The notes below the pieces were generated by a model. The model saw only the letters and a program-made list of their open reading frames with translations, searched no databases and was not told where the DNA came from. Below are positions 1 through 7,062 of a DNA stretch of 23,316 nucleotides, piece by piece. The stretch is from Clostridiales bacterium UBA6386 (GTDB taxonomy: Bacteria > Bacillota > Clostridia > Oscillospirales > Oscillospiraceae), in contig DJQM01000008.1 of assembly GCA_002437585.1 (NCBI GenBank), positions 1 through 23,316 on the forward strand, in the 5' to 3' direction. Numbering within the stretch: position 1 is the stretch's first letter; every line of letters begins with the position of its first letter. Made by a program: the position numbers and the translations under genes.

Positions 1-496
1 GCAGCATCATCATGCCGCCGCCGGCACCGATGAAGCCGCAGATGAAGCCGATCATCACACCGCAGATCATGGACTGGACGGCTCGCTTCCTGGCATCGGC
101 CTGCGCCATGGCTTCCTTCGTGGTCATGACAGGACGGACGATGAATTTGATGCCCAGCAGGAAGGTCATGAACACGGAGAAGCCGCCCATGGTGGTGGAC
201 GGCACCAGGCTGGCCACATAGCTGCCCACCACGGTGAAAAGCAGCACACTGACCATCATAATCAGGCCGTTTTTGATGTCCAGGTTCTTGTTTTTGTGGT
301 AGGTATAGGCGGAGACGGCACTGGCCAGCACGTCCGACGACAGGGCAATGCCCACGGCCATGTAGGGATCCATCCCCAGGAAGGTGATGAGCATGGGGCT
401 GATGACCGCGGCGGCACTCATGCCGGCGAAGCCCGTACCCAGGCCTGCGCCCATGCCCGCGAAAAAGGTTACGATGATTGTCAGCAGCAGTTTCAT
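1..496 (-). CDS. TauE/SafE (TSUP) family membrane exporter, 3' end cut off
   Basis: The minus strand read from ATG 496 encodes at least 165 residues before the left edge. The visible protein begins MKLLLTIIVTFFAGMGAGLG and consists of hydrophobic helices with two glycine-rich segments: GMGAGLGTGFAGMSAA at about residues 14-29 and CGFIGAGGGMMML at the truncated end. These match the duplicated Gly-rich repeat of the TauE/SafE (TSUP) family, whose members export small anions such as sulfite or organosulfonates across the cytoplasmic membrane. The ATG overlaps the stop of the upstream marR-type gene as ATGA, so the two are translationally coupled and share one promoter. MarR control suggests induction by a small molecule, but the substrate cannot be read from the sequence. 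The family call is firm; the substrate is unknown. Confidence 0.85.
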   Translation of the reverse strand, partial: MKLLLTIIVTFFAGMGAGLGTGFAGMSAAAVISPMLITFLGMDPYMAVGIALSSDVLASAVSAYTYHKNKNLDIKNGLIMMVSVLLFTVVGSYVASLVPSTTMGGFSVFMTFLLGIKFIVRPVMTTKEAMAQADARKRAVQSMICGVMIGFICGFIGAGGGMMML

Positions 497-930
497 GGTT
501 TTTCTTCCTCCAGAATCTGATCAAGATTGGTTTCTATTTGATTCAGCGCGTCTACGAGGGCTTCCCGCTGGGTGCCATTCATGCCGTCCAGCAGCCGCCG
601 GGAGAAGGCATCCTGCACCTGGCGACCCCGGACGATGATATCCTGGGCTTTTTCCGTACACAGAAGCTCGGTTTTCCGCCGGTCGCCGGCTACCGGGTGC
701 CGGGTCAGATAGCCCTCCCGAACCAGCCGATCCACATTGACGGAGACCAGGTTGGCCTTGATGTGGCGCAGCTCCACGATCTCTCCCGCGGTTTTGTAGG
801 CCGGGTTGTTGCCCAGGAACATGAGAATGTCGAAGGCCGTCTGTGGAAGCTCCAGCTCCCGGCACAGGGGCTTGCAGACCGCGCTGTAGGCCTGACCGAT
901 CTTTCGGGAAATGGCGACGCTGAAGTGCAT
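493..930 (-). CDS. MarR family winged-helix regulator
   Basis: This 145-residue protein has the length and layout of MarR repressors. An N-terminal dimer helix covers about residues 1-25. The winged helix-turn-helix covers about 30-100, with the DRR wing motif at 83-85. A C-terminal dimer helix runs from about 110 to 143. The ATG at 930 follows an AGGAGGGAG ribosome site. Its own consensus promoter (TTGACA-17-TATAAT, minus strand) lies just upstream, with a near-perfect 27-bp palindrome over the expected transcription start, as expected for negative autoregulation. The stop codon overlaps the start of the TauE/SafE-like exporter by four bases, so the regulator probably senses the exporter's substrate or a related stress. 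The ligand is unknown. Confidence 0.88.
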   Translation of the reverse strand: MHFSVAISRKIGQAYSAVCKPLCRELELPQTAFDILMFLGNNPAYKTAGEIVELRHIKANLVSVNVDRLVREGYLTRHPVAGDRRKTELLCTEKAQDIIVRGRQVQDAFSRRLLDGMNGTQREALVDALNQIETNLDQILEEEKP

Positions 931-951
931 TTGGCTCCCTCCTCGAGACGA

Positions 952-978
952 TTCAAAATTGAATGATTCATTTTTGAA
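952..978. promoter_or_regulatory. Palindromic operator of the marR-exporter operon
   Basis: A 27-bp inverted repeat has left arm TTCAAAAtTGAAT and right arm ATTCAtTTTTGAA about a single central base, with one mismatched pair. It lies between the -10 box (981-986) and the marR ribosome site, over the predicted transcription start. Size and position suit a MarR-dimer autoregulatory site. Confidence 0.75.
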
Positions 979-980
979 GT

Positions 981-1009
981 ATTATAGCGTGGACAGCTGG
1001 CAATGTCAA
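981..1009 (-). promoter_or_regulatory. Sigma-A promoter of the marR-exporter operon
   Basis: On the minus strand TTGACA (1009-1004) is separated by exactly 17 bases from TATAAT (986-981), both perfect consensus boxes. Transcription would start at about 975, inside the palindrome. Confidence 0.85.
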
Positions 1010-1042
1010 CAAAAATTTTTTGAGAAATTTATAAAAAGGGGA

Positions 1043-1071
1043 TTGACAAAACCGGAATTATCGGTTATCAT
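1043..1071 (+). promoter_or_regulatory. Sigma-A promoter facing an empty region
   Basis: TTGACA (1043-1048), 17-base spacer, TATCAT (1066-1071). It is divergent from the marR promoter and would start RNA at about 1078, directly before an 18-bp palindrome. The next gene on this strand (1357) has its own promoter, so this one drives either a short RNA or the leader of a lost gene. Confidence 0.65.
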
Positions 1072-1077
1072 ATAGCC

Positions 1078-1160
1078 ATGGTTAGCATATGCTAACCGAA
1101 AGGAACCGGGCTTCTTCTGAAAGCCGGATGCCCGGTTCGCCCGACCTTATCGGGCTTATT
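1078..1160 (+). ncRNA. Candidate short RNA or orphan leader
   Basis: After the palindrome comes AACCGGGC (1104-1111) pairing with GCCCGGTT (1130-1137), with a possible inner GGCTT/AAGCC pairing. A second hairpin, GCCCGA (1139-1144)/TCGGGC (1150-1155), is followed by TTATT and resembles a weak intrinsic terminator. No start codon with a ribosome site lies in it. A transcript of about 80 nt is inferred, either a regulated small RNA or the remnant of a leader whose gene is gone. Confidence 0.4.
1080..1097. promoter_or_regulatory. Perfect 18-bp palindrome at a transcription start (operator candidate)
   Basis: GGTTAGCATATGCTAACC is identical to its reverse complement and occupies about +2 to +19 of the promoter at 1043-1071. 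The GGTTAG/CTAACC half-sites resemble those of DtxR-family metal regulators, but the spacing between halves is larger than in the classic DtxR box. The regulator is not identified. Confidence 0.6.
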
Positions 1161-1201
1161 ACATTGCTACCTTCTTATCCTTTTCTGATAACCCCCTAAT
1201 C

Positions 1202-1291
1202 CCCCAAGCGACAGACTCCCCAGGACGAATGCGCGCAAGCCTCCCTAAATTGCGTGTCCTTCTTTCTGGGGAGTCTGCCTGTCGTTTGGGG
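1202..1291. repeat. Long imperfect hairpin (about 90 bp)
   Basis: The left arm CCCCAAGCGACAGACTCCCC (1202-1221) is mirrored by 1268-1291 with one four-base insertion and one mismatch. Inside it, AGGAC and GCGCAA (in 1222-1238) pair with TTGCG and GTCCT (1250-1260), so almost the whole segment folds back on itself. It lies directly upstream of the GNAT promoter. It could be a small palindromic repeat or a terminator for transcription from 1043. No protein is encoded. Confidence 0.55.
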
Positions 1292-1294
1292 CAG

Positions 1295-1323
1295 TTGAAA
1301 CCCGGCTGGAGATATGATATACT
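1295..1323 (+). promoter_or_regulatory. Promoter of the GNAT gene
   Basis: TTGAAA (1295-1300), 17-base spacer, TATACT (1318-1323), giving a short leader before the start codon at 1357. Confidence 0.7.
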
Positions 1324-1356
1324 GAGGATAATTTTCCAAAAAGGATGGAAACGGCC

Positions 1357-1854
1357 ATGAATTTTGTGCTTCGCAAGGCGGCGGAGGAAGATATCCCCGG
1401 AATTTTCGCGTTGTATGAAAAGCGGATCGCCTGGATGGAGGAAAAAGGATTGCGTCAGTGGAACGCCACGGATTATCTGACCGTGTATCCCCGGAGCTAT
1501 TTCCAGACCCAGGCGGCGGAAGGCAGGCTCTACGGGGCGGAAGACCGGGCGACCGGCGAAATTCTGGGGGCGGTGGTGCTTCTTTCCCAGGACGACCGCT
1601 GGGCAGATCGAGCCGGAGAGCCTGCATACTATGTCCATAATTTGGTGACGGACGCGGCCGCTCCCGGTGTTGGCGGCTGGATGCTGGGCGAGATGGAAAT
1701 TTTCGCCAGGAAGGCCGGAAAAACGGCTCTCCGGCTGGACTGCGCCGTGGACAATGCCGTCCTGAACGATTACTACGCTTCCCATGGCTACCGGGAGGCG
1801 GGCTGCTGCGCCGACGGCGCCTACCGGGGTATCCGCAGAGAAAAGAGAGTATGA
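1357..1854 (+). CDS. GNAT family N-acetyltransferase
   Basis: This 165-residue single-domain protein has the size and order of a GNAT fold. An N-terminal region MNFVLRKAAEEDIPGI is followed by beta strands around GEILGAVVLLSQ (68-78). The acetyl-CoA segment NLVTDAAAPGVGGWMLGEME (95-114) has a degenerate Q/RxxGxG loop. The C-terminal NAVLNDYYASHGYREAG (133-149) is typical of GNAT motif B. The ATG at 1357 is preferred over the in-frame ATG at 1345, because AAGGATGG (1341-1348) is well spaced for 1357 but abuts 1345. The gene is monocistronic, with its own promoter and a strong terminator. The acceptor substrate cannot be predicted. Confidence 0.85.
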   Translation: MNFVLRKAAEEDIPGIFALYEKRIAWMEEKGLRQWNATDYLTVYPRSYFQTQAAEGRLYGAEDRATGEILGAVVLLSQDDRWADRAGEPAYYVHNLVTDAAAPGVGGWMLGEMEIFARKAGKTALRLDCAVDNAVLNDYYASHGYREAGCCADGAYRGIRREKRV

Positions 1855-1856
1855 GA

Positions 1857-1884
1857 AAAGCCCGCCGACGGCGGGCTTTCTCCG
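1857..1884. terminator. Bidirectional intrinsic terminator
   Basis: AAAGCCCGCC (1857-1866) and GGCGGGCTTT (1870-1879) form a perfect stem with a three-base loop. T-rich tracts follow on both strands, so it can end the GNAT gene and the convergent DUF4180 gene. Confidence 0.8.
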
Positions 1885-1909
1885 TTCCGGGGAAAAAACA
1901 AACTGGAAG

Positions 1910-2272
1910 TCAGCGGCATAAACGCTCAACCGCTTCGTCTTCGGTTGCAGCGAAGAACACATCATGTCCCTGGTTGCTCTCATAGATGAAGTCATGCAGG
2001 GGTTTGCTGGTGTAGTGAGAAAAATCGCCATAGACGGCAATTCGCCCGCCATAATTGATATATTTCTGGAGAATATCGCCTGCGAGACCGGAACTGAGGA
2101 TGAAAAAATCCTCGTCGATCAGTTTCTTGTCAATCACGATATTCTTCGTGCCAAAATCGTATTTTGCAGTCATCAGCAGGTCGAGTGCGGACTGCGCATC
2201 TGTAATTACGATTTTATCACTGCGAATCACTGCGCAGATGGTGCCGTTCTTCACAATTTTCTCTATATTCAT
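1910..2272 (-). CDS. DUF4180 domain protein
   Basis: This 120-residue soluble protein resembles the DUF4180 family along its whole length. I recognise the pattern TDAQSALDLLMTAKYDFGTK near the N-terminus, EDFFILSSGLAGDILQKYIN in the middle, and YGDFSHYTSKPLHDFIYESN toward the C-terminus. No biochemical function is established for the family as far as I know. The start has GAAGGAG about ten bases upstream. The gene follows the MATE exporter by 75 bases in the same direction with no clear promoter between them, so co-transcription is likely. No signal peptide or membrane segment is visible. Confidence 0.75.
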   Translation of the reverse strand: MNIEKIVKNGTICAVIRSDKIVITDAQSALDLLMTAKYDFGTKNIVIDKKLIDEDFFILSSGLAGDILQKYINYGGRIAVYGDFSHYTSKPLHDFIYESNQGHDVFFAATEDEAVERLCR

Positions 2273-2347
2273 AGATTACTTTCTCCTTCAGATTCCGATT
2301 TCCCGGACAGCTGCGGCATATGTCATGTCCGTTGGGAAAAGGGCAGC

Positions 2348-3673
2348 TTATAGTTTGTGCCGCAGACGGCGGTAGAACACCAGCCCCGCCAGGTCGGCCA
2401 GCACCCAGCCGATGGGAATGGACAGCCAGATGGCGACGACCCCCAGAGGTGTCCGGGGTGCCAGGGCGTAAGATAGGGCGACACGGGTGCCCAGGGAGAT
2501 CACCGTGAGGATCAGGGAAACCTGGGGCTTGCGGATGGCTCGGAAGTAGCCGTACCAGAGGAACAGAATGCCGATGCCCACATACATGGCTCCTTCAATG
2601 CGCAGATATTGAACGCCGCCGGCGATAATGGCAGTCTCTCCCGCCTCCACGAAAAAGCCCATGAGCCAGGGGGACAGAAGGAAAATCAGGCCGGAGATCA
2701 TCAGACAAAAAATCGCGGACACCAGGAAGGACAGCCGGGTGCCCTGACGAATTCGCTCCGGCTGCCTGGCCCCGTAGTTCTGGGAAATGAACAGGGAGTA
2801 GGCGTTGCCGAATTCCTGGGCGGGCATGTAGGCGATGGTGTCGATCTTCACTGCCGCGGCGAAGGAGGCCATGACCGTGGCTCCAAAGCTGTTCACAAGC
2901 CCCTGGATCATCAGAATGCCGAAGTTCATCACCGACTGCTGGAGCGCGGTGGCGGCGTCGTTGACGATGATCTCCCAGAGCCGGGAAAGGCTTCTGCCCT
3001 TATTTTTCCGGCGAGGAAGAGAGAGCTTTCTGTGGGAGTACAGGGCAATGCCAAGGCCGGAAACGGCCTGGGCGATGACCGTGGCCCAGGCGGCACCGGC
3101 TACGCCCATATGAAGCCCCAGCACGAACCATAAATCCAGCACGATGTTGAGCAGGGCGGAAATGCCCAGAAAAATCAGAGGAATCAGGGAATTTCCCACC
3201 GCCCGCAGAAGATAAGCGTAGAAATTATAGAGAAATACGAAGAAGATTCCCGTGAACACTGGCCGGACGTAGTTTCGGGTCAATTCCAGCAGTTCCGGGG
3301 GAGTCTGGAGCAGGGACAGAATCAGCTCCATGCCCGGGTAGATGATGGCGTAAATCAAGGCGCACATGGCAAGAATGAACCCGAAGGACAGCCGGATATC
3401 CTCCCCCAGCCGGTCTTCCTCCTCCGCGCCGTAGTCCGCGGAGAAGAAGGCCCCGCTTCCCATGCACAGGCCAATGAGAATGGAGGTCAGGAAGGTCATC
3501 AGGGTGTAGGCCGAGCCCACCGCCGCCAGCGCGTCCGAGCCGATACATTTTCCCACGATGAGGGTGTCCACCAGATTATAGACCTGCTGCAAAAGATTTC
3601 CCGCAATCATGGGCAGGGAAAATTGCACCAGCTTTGCAAAAATCGACCCTTCCGTTAAATTGATTTCCTTCAC
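2348..3673 (-). CDS. MATE family multidrug/Na+ antiporter
   Basis: From the GTG at 3673 the protein has 441 residues and about twelve hydrophobic helices, the usual MATE size. Family hallmarks are the N-terminal SLPMIAGNLLQQVYNLVDTL segment with VGKCIGSDALAAVGSA, and the repeat at the start of the second half, NFGILMIQGLVNSFGATVMA followed by YMPAQEFGNAYSLFISQNYG. MATE proteins export cationic drugs or metabolites using Na+ or H+ gradients. An ATG 93 bases further upstream keeps the frame open, but the GTG has AGGAGG seven bases before it and the minus-strand -10 box (3707-3702) overlaps the upstream ATG, so the GTG start is better. It probably forms an operon with the DUF4180 gene. The exported compound is unknown. 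Confidence 0.88.
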   Translation of the reverse strand: MKEINLTEGSIFAKLVQFSLPMIAGNLLQQVYNLVDTLIVGKCIGSDALAAVGSAYTLMTFLTSILIGLCMGSGAFFSADYGAEEEDRLGEDIRLSFGFILAMCALIYAIIYPGMELILSLLQTPPELLELTRNYVRPVFTGIFFVFLYNFYAYLLRAVGNSLIPLIFLGISALLNIVLDLWFVLGLHMGVAGAAWATVIAQAVSGLGIALYSHRKLSLPRRKNKGRSLSRLWEIIVNDAATALQQSVMNFGILMIQGLVNSFGATVMASFAAAVKIDTIAYMPAQEFGNAYSLFISQNYGARQPERIRQGTRLSFLVSAIFCLMISGLIFLLSPWLMGFFVEAGETAIIAGGVQYLRIEGAMYVGIGILFLWYGYFRAIRKPQVSLILTVISLGTRVALSYALAPRTPLGVVAIWLSIPIGWVLADLAGLVFYRRLRHKL

Positions 3674-3701
3674 GAACCCGCCTCCTGAAGCGATTTCCAC
3701 C

Positions 3702-3730
3702 ATTTTACCCCAAAATCCGACAAACCGCAA
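3702..3730 (-). promoter_or_regulatory. Promoter of the MATE-DUF4180 unit
   Basis: On the minus strand TTGCGG (3730-3725), 17-base spacer, TAAAAT (3707-3702). It lies back to back with the citXG promoter. Confidence 0.5.
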
Positions 3731-3737
3731 GATGCTC

Positions 3738-3766
3738 TTCACAAATGACGGATTCTGGTGTATCAT
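3738..3766 (+). promoter_or_regulatory. Promoter of citXG-citC
   Basis: TTCACA (3738-3743), 17-base spacer, TATCAT (3761-3766), 27 bases before the chosen start at 3794. It is divergent from the MATE promoter. Confidence 0.55.
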
Positions 3767-3793
3767 AAGGGAAAAAGGGGGGAGCGGAAACCC

Positions 3794-5143
3794 ATGGAAG
3801 TGACACTACTGGAAATGCTGGATGCCCGGGAGCGGCGGGCGGAACGGCAGCGGGAGCTGCTGGAAGCGTTTCAGCAGACGCTTGTCTGCTTTACCATGAA
3901 TATCGCGGGGCCGGTGAAAAACAGCCCCCTGATTGGCCGGGGGTACGCCCTGGGGCGGCGGCTTTTGCGGCAGCAGCTGGCCGCGGCGGGGATGGAAGTG
4001 ACCCATTTTGAGGAGATCCGGGAGAAAACCGGCAACGAGGCCTTTTTTCTGGTGGATTCTTCGCCCCTGGCTGTGAAGAAAATCACTTCGGAAATCGAGG
4101 ATTCCGCCCCAATCGGACGGCTCTTTGACATGGACGTATTGGACAAAACCGGCCGGAAAATCGACCGACAGGAGCTTGGGAAGGAAGGCCGCCGGTGCCT
4201 GATCTGCGGCGGTATGGCCACGGCCTGCGCCAGGAGCCGCACCCACGGCGTAGCCCAGCTCCAGGAAAAAACGACCCAAATTCTGGAGGCGGCTCTTTTA
4301 CAGGAGGACTGTCAGTGCGCCGCCCGGCTGGCGGTGCAGGCCTTGCTGTTTGAGGTGGCCGTGACCCCCAAGCCCGGCCTGGTTGACCGGGAAAACAGCG
4401 GCAGCCACCGGGACATGGATATGTTTACCTTCCTTTCCAGCGGGGCGGGGCTGTTTCCCTATTTCGCCCAATGCGTGAAAATCGGGCGGCAGGGCGGCAC
4501 CCCGGAGGAAACCTTCCAGGCGTTGCGGACACCGGGGCTTCTGGCCGAGGGGCAGATGCTGGCCTCCACCGGCGGGGTGAATACCCACAAGGGGGCAATC
4601 TTCTCCATGGGAATTCTCTGCGGTGCCCTGGGGCGGCTGGAGCGGCAGGCCTGGGGGGATTCCGACCGGGTGCTTTCCCAGTGCGCCGCCATGACCCGGG
4701 GTCTGACCGCCCGGGATTTTGCCGGACTGACCCCGGAAACTGCCAGAACCGCCGGCCAGAAGCTCTATCTGCGCTATGGCATCACCGGCGTTCGTGGTCA
4801 GGCGGAGGCGGGGTTCCCGACAGTGGGGAAAATCGGCCTTCCCAAGCTGGAGGCCGCCCTGTCCCAGGGTAAATCCATCAACGAGGCCGGCCGCGCGGCT
4901 CTCGTCGCCATGCTGGCGGACACGGTGGACACCAACATGATCCACCGGGGGGGCTACGAGCAGGCGAAGGCCGCATCCGAACAGGCCAAGCGTCTTCTGG
5001 AGCGGGAGCCGTTCCCCGGCACGGTGGCTCTGGAGGAAATGAACCGGGACTTTGTGGAGAAAAATCTCTCTCCTGGGGGTACGGCAGACCTGCTGGCCAT
5101 GACCCTGATGCTGCATTTTCTGAAGGAGGAAGCCCATGCGTGA
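3794..5143 (+). CDS. citXG: CitX-CitG fusion: citrate lyase prosthetic-group synthesis and transfer
   Basis: This 449-residue protein fuses two enzymes of citrate lyase maturation. Residues about 1-165 are CitX, which transfers the phosphoribosyl-dephospho-CoA group to the acyl carrier subunit; visible motifs are IGRLFDMDVLD (107-117) and RRCLICGGMATACARSRTH (133-151). Residues about 175-449 are CitG, which makes triphosphoribosyl-dephospho-CoA from dephospho-CoA and ATP; motifs are TPKPGLVDRENSGSHRDMD (191-209) and TGGVNTHKGAIFSMG (259-273). Such fusions are known in other bacteria. The ATG at 3794 follows GGGGGGAG; upstream in-frame codons overlap the -10 box. The gene overlaps citC by eight bases. 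The lyase subunits citD, citE and citF are not in this window. Confidence 0.9.
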   Translation: MEVTLLEMLDARERRAERQRELLEAFQQTLVCFTMNIAGPVKNSPLIGRGYALGRRLLRQQLAAAGMEVTHFEEIREKTGNEAFFLVDSSPLAVKKITSEIEDSAPIGRLFDMDVLDKTGRKIDRQELGKEGRRCLICGGMATACARSRTHGVAQLQEKTTQILEAALLQEDCQCAARLAVQALLFEVAVTPKPGLVDRENSGSHRDMDMFTFLSSGAGLFPYFAQCVKIGRQGGTPEETFQALRTPGLLAEGQMLASTGGVNTHKGAIFSMGILCGALGRLERQAWGDSDRVLSQCAAMTRGLTARDFAGLTPETARTAGQKLYLRYGITGVRGQAEAGFPTVGKIGLPKLEAALSQGKSINEAGRAALVAMLADTVDTNMIHRGGYEQAKAASEQAKRLLEREPFPGTVALEEMNRDFVEKNLSPGGTADLLAMTLMLHFLKEEAHA

Positions 5144-6179
5144 TTACGCCATTTCCCAGGTTTACCCCTGGGACAAGCGGAGCCTTGCCGAGGTGGACGC
5201 GTTGCTTCACCGGGAGGGGATCACCCGGGATGCCAACTTAGACTATATCTGCGCCATGCGGGACGAAAACGACGAGATCATCGCCACCGGCAGCTGCTTC
5301 GGCAGCACGCTGCGGTGCTTTGCCGTGAGCCGGGAGCACCAGGGGGAGGGACTTCTGAACGAAATCCTCTCCCACCTGATGGAGGTGCAGATGGCAAGGG
5401 GAAATACACATCTGTTCCTGTATACCAAGGTGGGTTCCGCCCGGTTTTTCGGTGATCTGGGCTTTTACGAGATTGCCAGGGTGGACGGCATGCTGGTGTT
5501 CATGGAGAACCGGAAAAACGGCTTCCCCGGCTATCTGAAGGCTCTGGAAAAGACGAAGGCCCAGGGCGTTTCCGGCGCGCTCGTCATGAACGCCAACCCC
5601 TTCACTCTGGGGCATCAGTATCTTGCGGAGACGGCGGCAGCCCAGTGCGACACCCTCCATTTGTTCGTCCTCAGCGAGGACGCTTCCTTGGTACCCTTTG
5701 CCGTGCGCAAAAGGCTGGTGCGGGCGGGGGTTGCCCACATTCCCAACGTGGTACTCCACGATTCCGGCCCCTATATCATCAGCAGTGCCACCTTCCCCAG
5801 CTACTTCCTCAAGGACGCGGCGGCGGTGATCCAGGGTCATGCAAGACTGGACTTGGCGGTATTTACGAAAATCGCCGGGGTGCTGAACGTGACGAAGCGG
5901 TTCGTGGGCGAGGAGCCTACCAGCCAGGTCACGGGGCTTTATAACGAAATTATGGTTCGGGAGCTGCCCAAGGCGGGCATCGCGTGCCATGTGGTACCCA
6001 GAAAGCAGGCGGCGGGTCAGGCCATCAGTGCCTCCACCGTCCGGCTGGCCCTGAAAAAGGGGGACTGGGAGACCCTGAAAGCCCTGGTGCCCCAGACCAC
6101 CCTGGACTATTTCCAAAGCCCGGAGGCAGCCCCGGTGCTGGAGCGCATCCGAAAGGCGGACAATGTGATTCACTATTGA
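5136..6179 (+). CDS. citC: [Citrate (pro-3S)-lyase] ligase (acetyl-CoA-independent lyase activator)
   Basis: The 347-residue protein has the CitC domain order. An N-terminal GNAT-like domain lies at about residues 1-125, with the REHQGEGLLNEIL acetyl-CoA-type loop (66-78). A nucleotidyltransferase domain follows, with MNANPFTLGHQYL (151-163), containing the TxGH motif, and AISASTVRLAL (296-306), the ISxSxVR motif. CitC uses ATP and acetate to acetylate the thiol of the citrate lyase prosthetic group, turning the enzyme on. The start has GGAGGAAG upstream and lies inside the end of citXG, so the two are co-translated. Both are maturation functions, so they imply a citrate lyase elsewhere in the genome or a related acyl-carrier substrate. 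Confidence 0.9.
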   Translation: MRDYAISQVYPWDKRSLAEVDALLHREGITRDANLDYICAMRDENDEIIATGSCFGSTLRCFAVSREHQGEGLLNEILSHLMEVQMARGNTHLFLYTKVGSARFFGDLGFYEIARVDGMLVFMENRKNGFPGYLKALEKTKAQGVSGALVMNANPFTLGHQYLAETAAAQCDTLHLFVLSEDASLVPFAVRKRLVRAGVAHIPNVVLHDSGPYIISSATFPSYFLKDAAAVIQGHARLDLAVFTKIAGVLNVTKRFVGEEPTSQVTGLYNEIMVRELPKAGIACHVVPRKQAAGQAISASTVRLALKKGDWETLKALVPQTTLDYFQSPEAAPVLERIRKADNVIHY

Positions 6180-6190
6180 ATTTCAGCGCG

Positions 6191-6211
6191 GCGCGGTTTT
6201 CCGCACCGCGC
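6191..6211 (+). terminator. Hairpin after citC (weak terminator)
   Basis: GCGCGGT (6191-6197) pairs with ACCGCGC (6205-6211). The T-tract that follows is poor, so read-through toward ymdB is possible. Confidence 0.4.
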
Positions 6212-6229
6212 TTGTGACGGTTTTCCCGG

Positions 6230-6258
6230 TTGCGAAAATCGGAAAACCGGTATATAAT
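6230..6258 (+). promoter_or_regulatory. Promoter of the ymdB-sbcD-sbcC operon
   Basis: TTGCGA (6230-6235), 17-base spacer, TATAAT (6253-6258), 27 bases before the ymdB start codon. Confidence 0.7.
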
Positions 6259-6285
6259 ACCAGCACAATCACTGGGAGGCAACAC

Positions 6286-7062
6286 ATGGAATTTAAGGTA
6301 TTGGCAGTTGGCGACGTGGTGGGCAATCCGGGGTTAGAGCGGGTTCGCCGACACCTGCGGCAGCTGAAACGAAAAACCGGTGCCCACTTTGCCGTGGTCA
6401 ACGGAGAAAACGCGGCGGTGGTGGGAATGCTCCCCCACCAGGCGGAGGAAATCCTGGACGCCGGGGCGGACGTGATCACCATGGGCAATCACACCTGGAG
6501 CAAGCGGGAGATCGTGGACTACATGGAGGACTGCCCCCAGGTGCTCCGCCCGGCAAACTACGCCCCCCAGGTGCCCGGACGGGGCTGGCGGGTCTTCGAC
6601 TCCCCGGCAGGGGAGGTGGCGGTCATCGACCTGATCGGCCGGTGCAACATGGACTACGGCCCGGATAACCCCTTTCTGATCGTGGAGAAAATTCTGAAGG
6701 AAATCGATACAAAATTGATTCTGGTGGAGCTTCACGCCGAGGCTACTTCGGAAAAGCTGGCCATGGGCTATTTCCTGGACGGCCGGGTCAGCGCGGTCTG
6801 GGGTACCCACACCCATGTACCCACGGCGGATGCCCGGGTGCTGCCCAAGGGCACGGGCTATGTGACGGATCTGGGCATGACCGGCCCCCGGGACTCGGTG
6901 CTGGGCATCCGGCCGGAGCTGTCCATCGCCAAATTCCGGGGAGACCTGCCTGAGCGGTACCGCTGGGCGGAGGGTCCCACCAAAATGGAGGCGGTGCTGT
7001 TCACCATTGACAGCGCCACCGGCAGCTGCTTGCAAGCGGAAAGGGTAGACGAATGGGACTGA
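6286..7062 (+). CDS. ymdB: YmdB-type metallophosphoesterase (cyclic nucleotide phosphodiesterase family)
   Basis: This 258-residue protein carries the full set of metal-binding motifs of the YmdB/TIGR00282 family: GDVVGNPG (9-16), NGEN (39-42), MGNHTWSK (66-73), ELHAEATSEK (148-157) and WGTHTHVPTAD (172-182). B. subtilis YmdB hydrolyses cyclic nucleotides such as 2',3'-cAMP and affects the switch between motility and biofilm gene expression. Length and motifs are complete, so it should be active. The ATG at 6286 follows GGGAGG; the frame is open further upstream but that part overlaps the promoter. Its end overlaps the next gene by ten bases, indicating co-translation with the SbcD/YhaO-like nuclease. 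Confidence 0.9.
   Translation: MEFKVLAVGDVVGNPGLERVRRHLRQLKRKTGAHFAVVNGENAAVVGMLPHQAEEILDAGADVITMGNHTWSKREIVDYMEDCPQVLRPANYAPQVPGRGWRVFDSPAGEVAVIDLIGRCNMDYGPDNPFLIVEKILKEIDTKLILVELHAEATSEKLAMGYFLDGRVSAVWGTHTHVPTADARVLPKGTGYVTDLGMTGPRDSVLGIRPELSIAKFRGDLPERYRWAEGPTKMEAVLFTIDSATGSCLQAERVDEWD

Noticed and set aside
1159..2052. 297-codon minus-strand frame
   Set aside because: Antisense to the GNAT gene, passes through the terminator, and has no domain.
3674..3766. Longer N-terminus for the MATE protein
   Set aside because: The extra 31 codons overlap the minus-strand promoter and lack a ribosome site, whereas the GTG at 3673 has AGGAGG.
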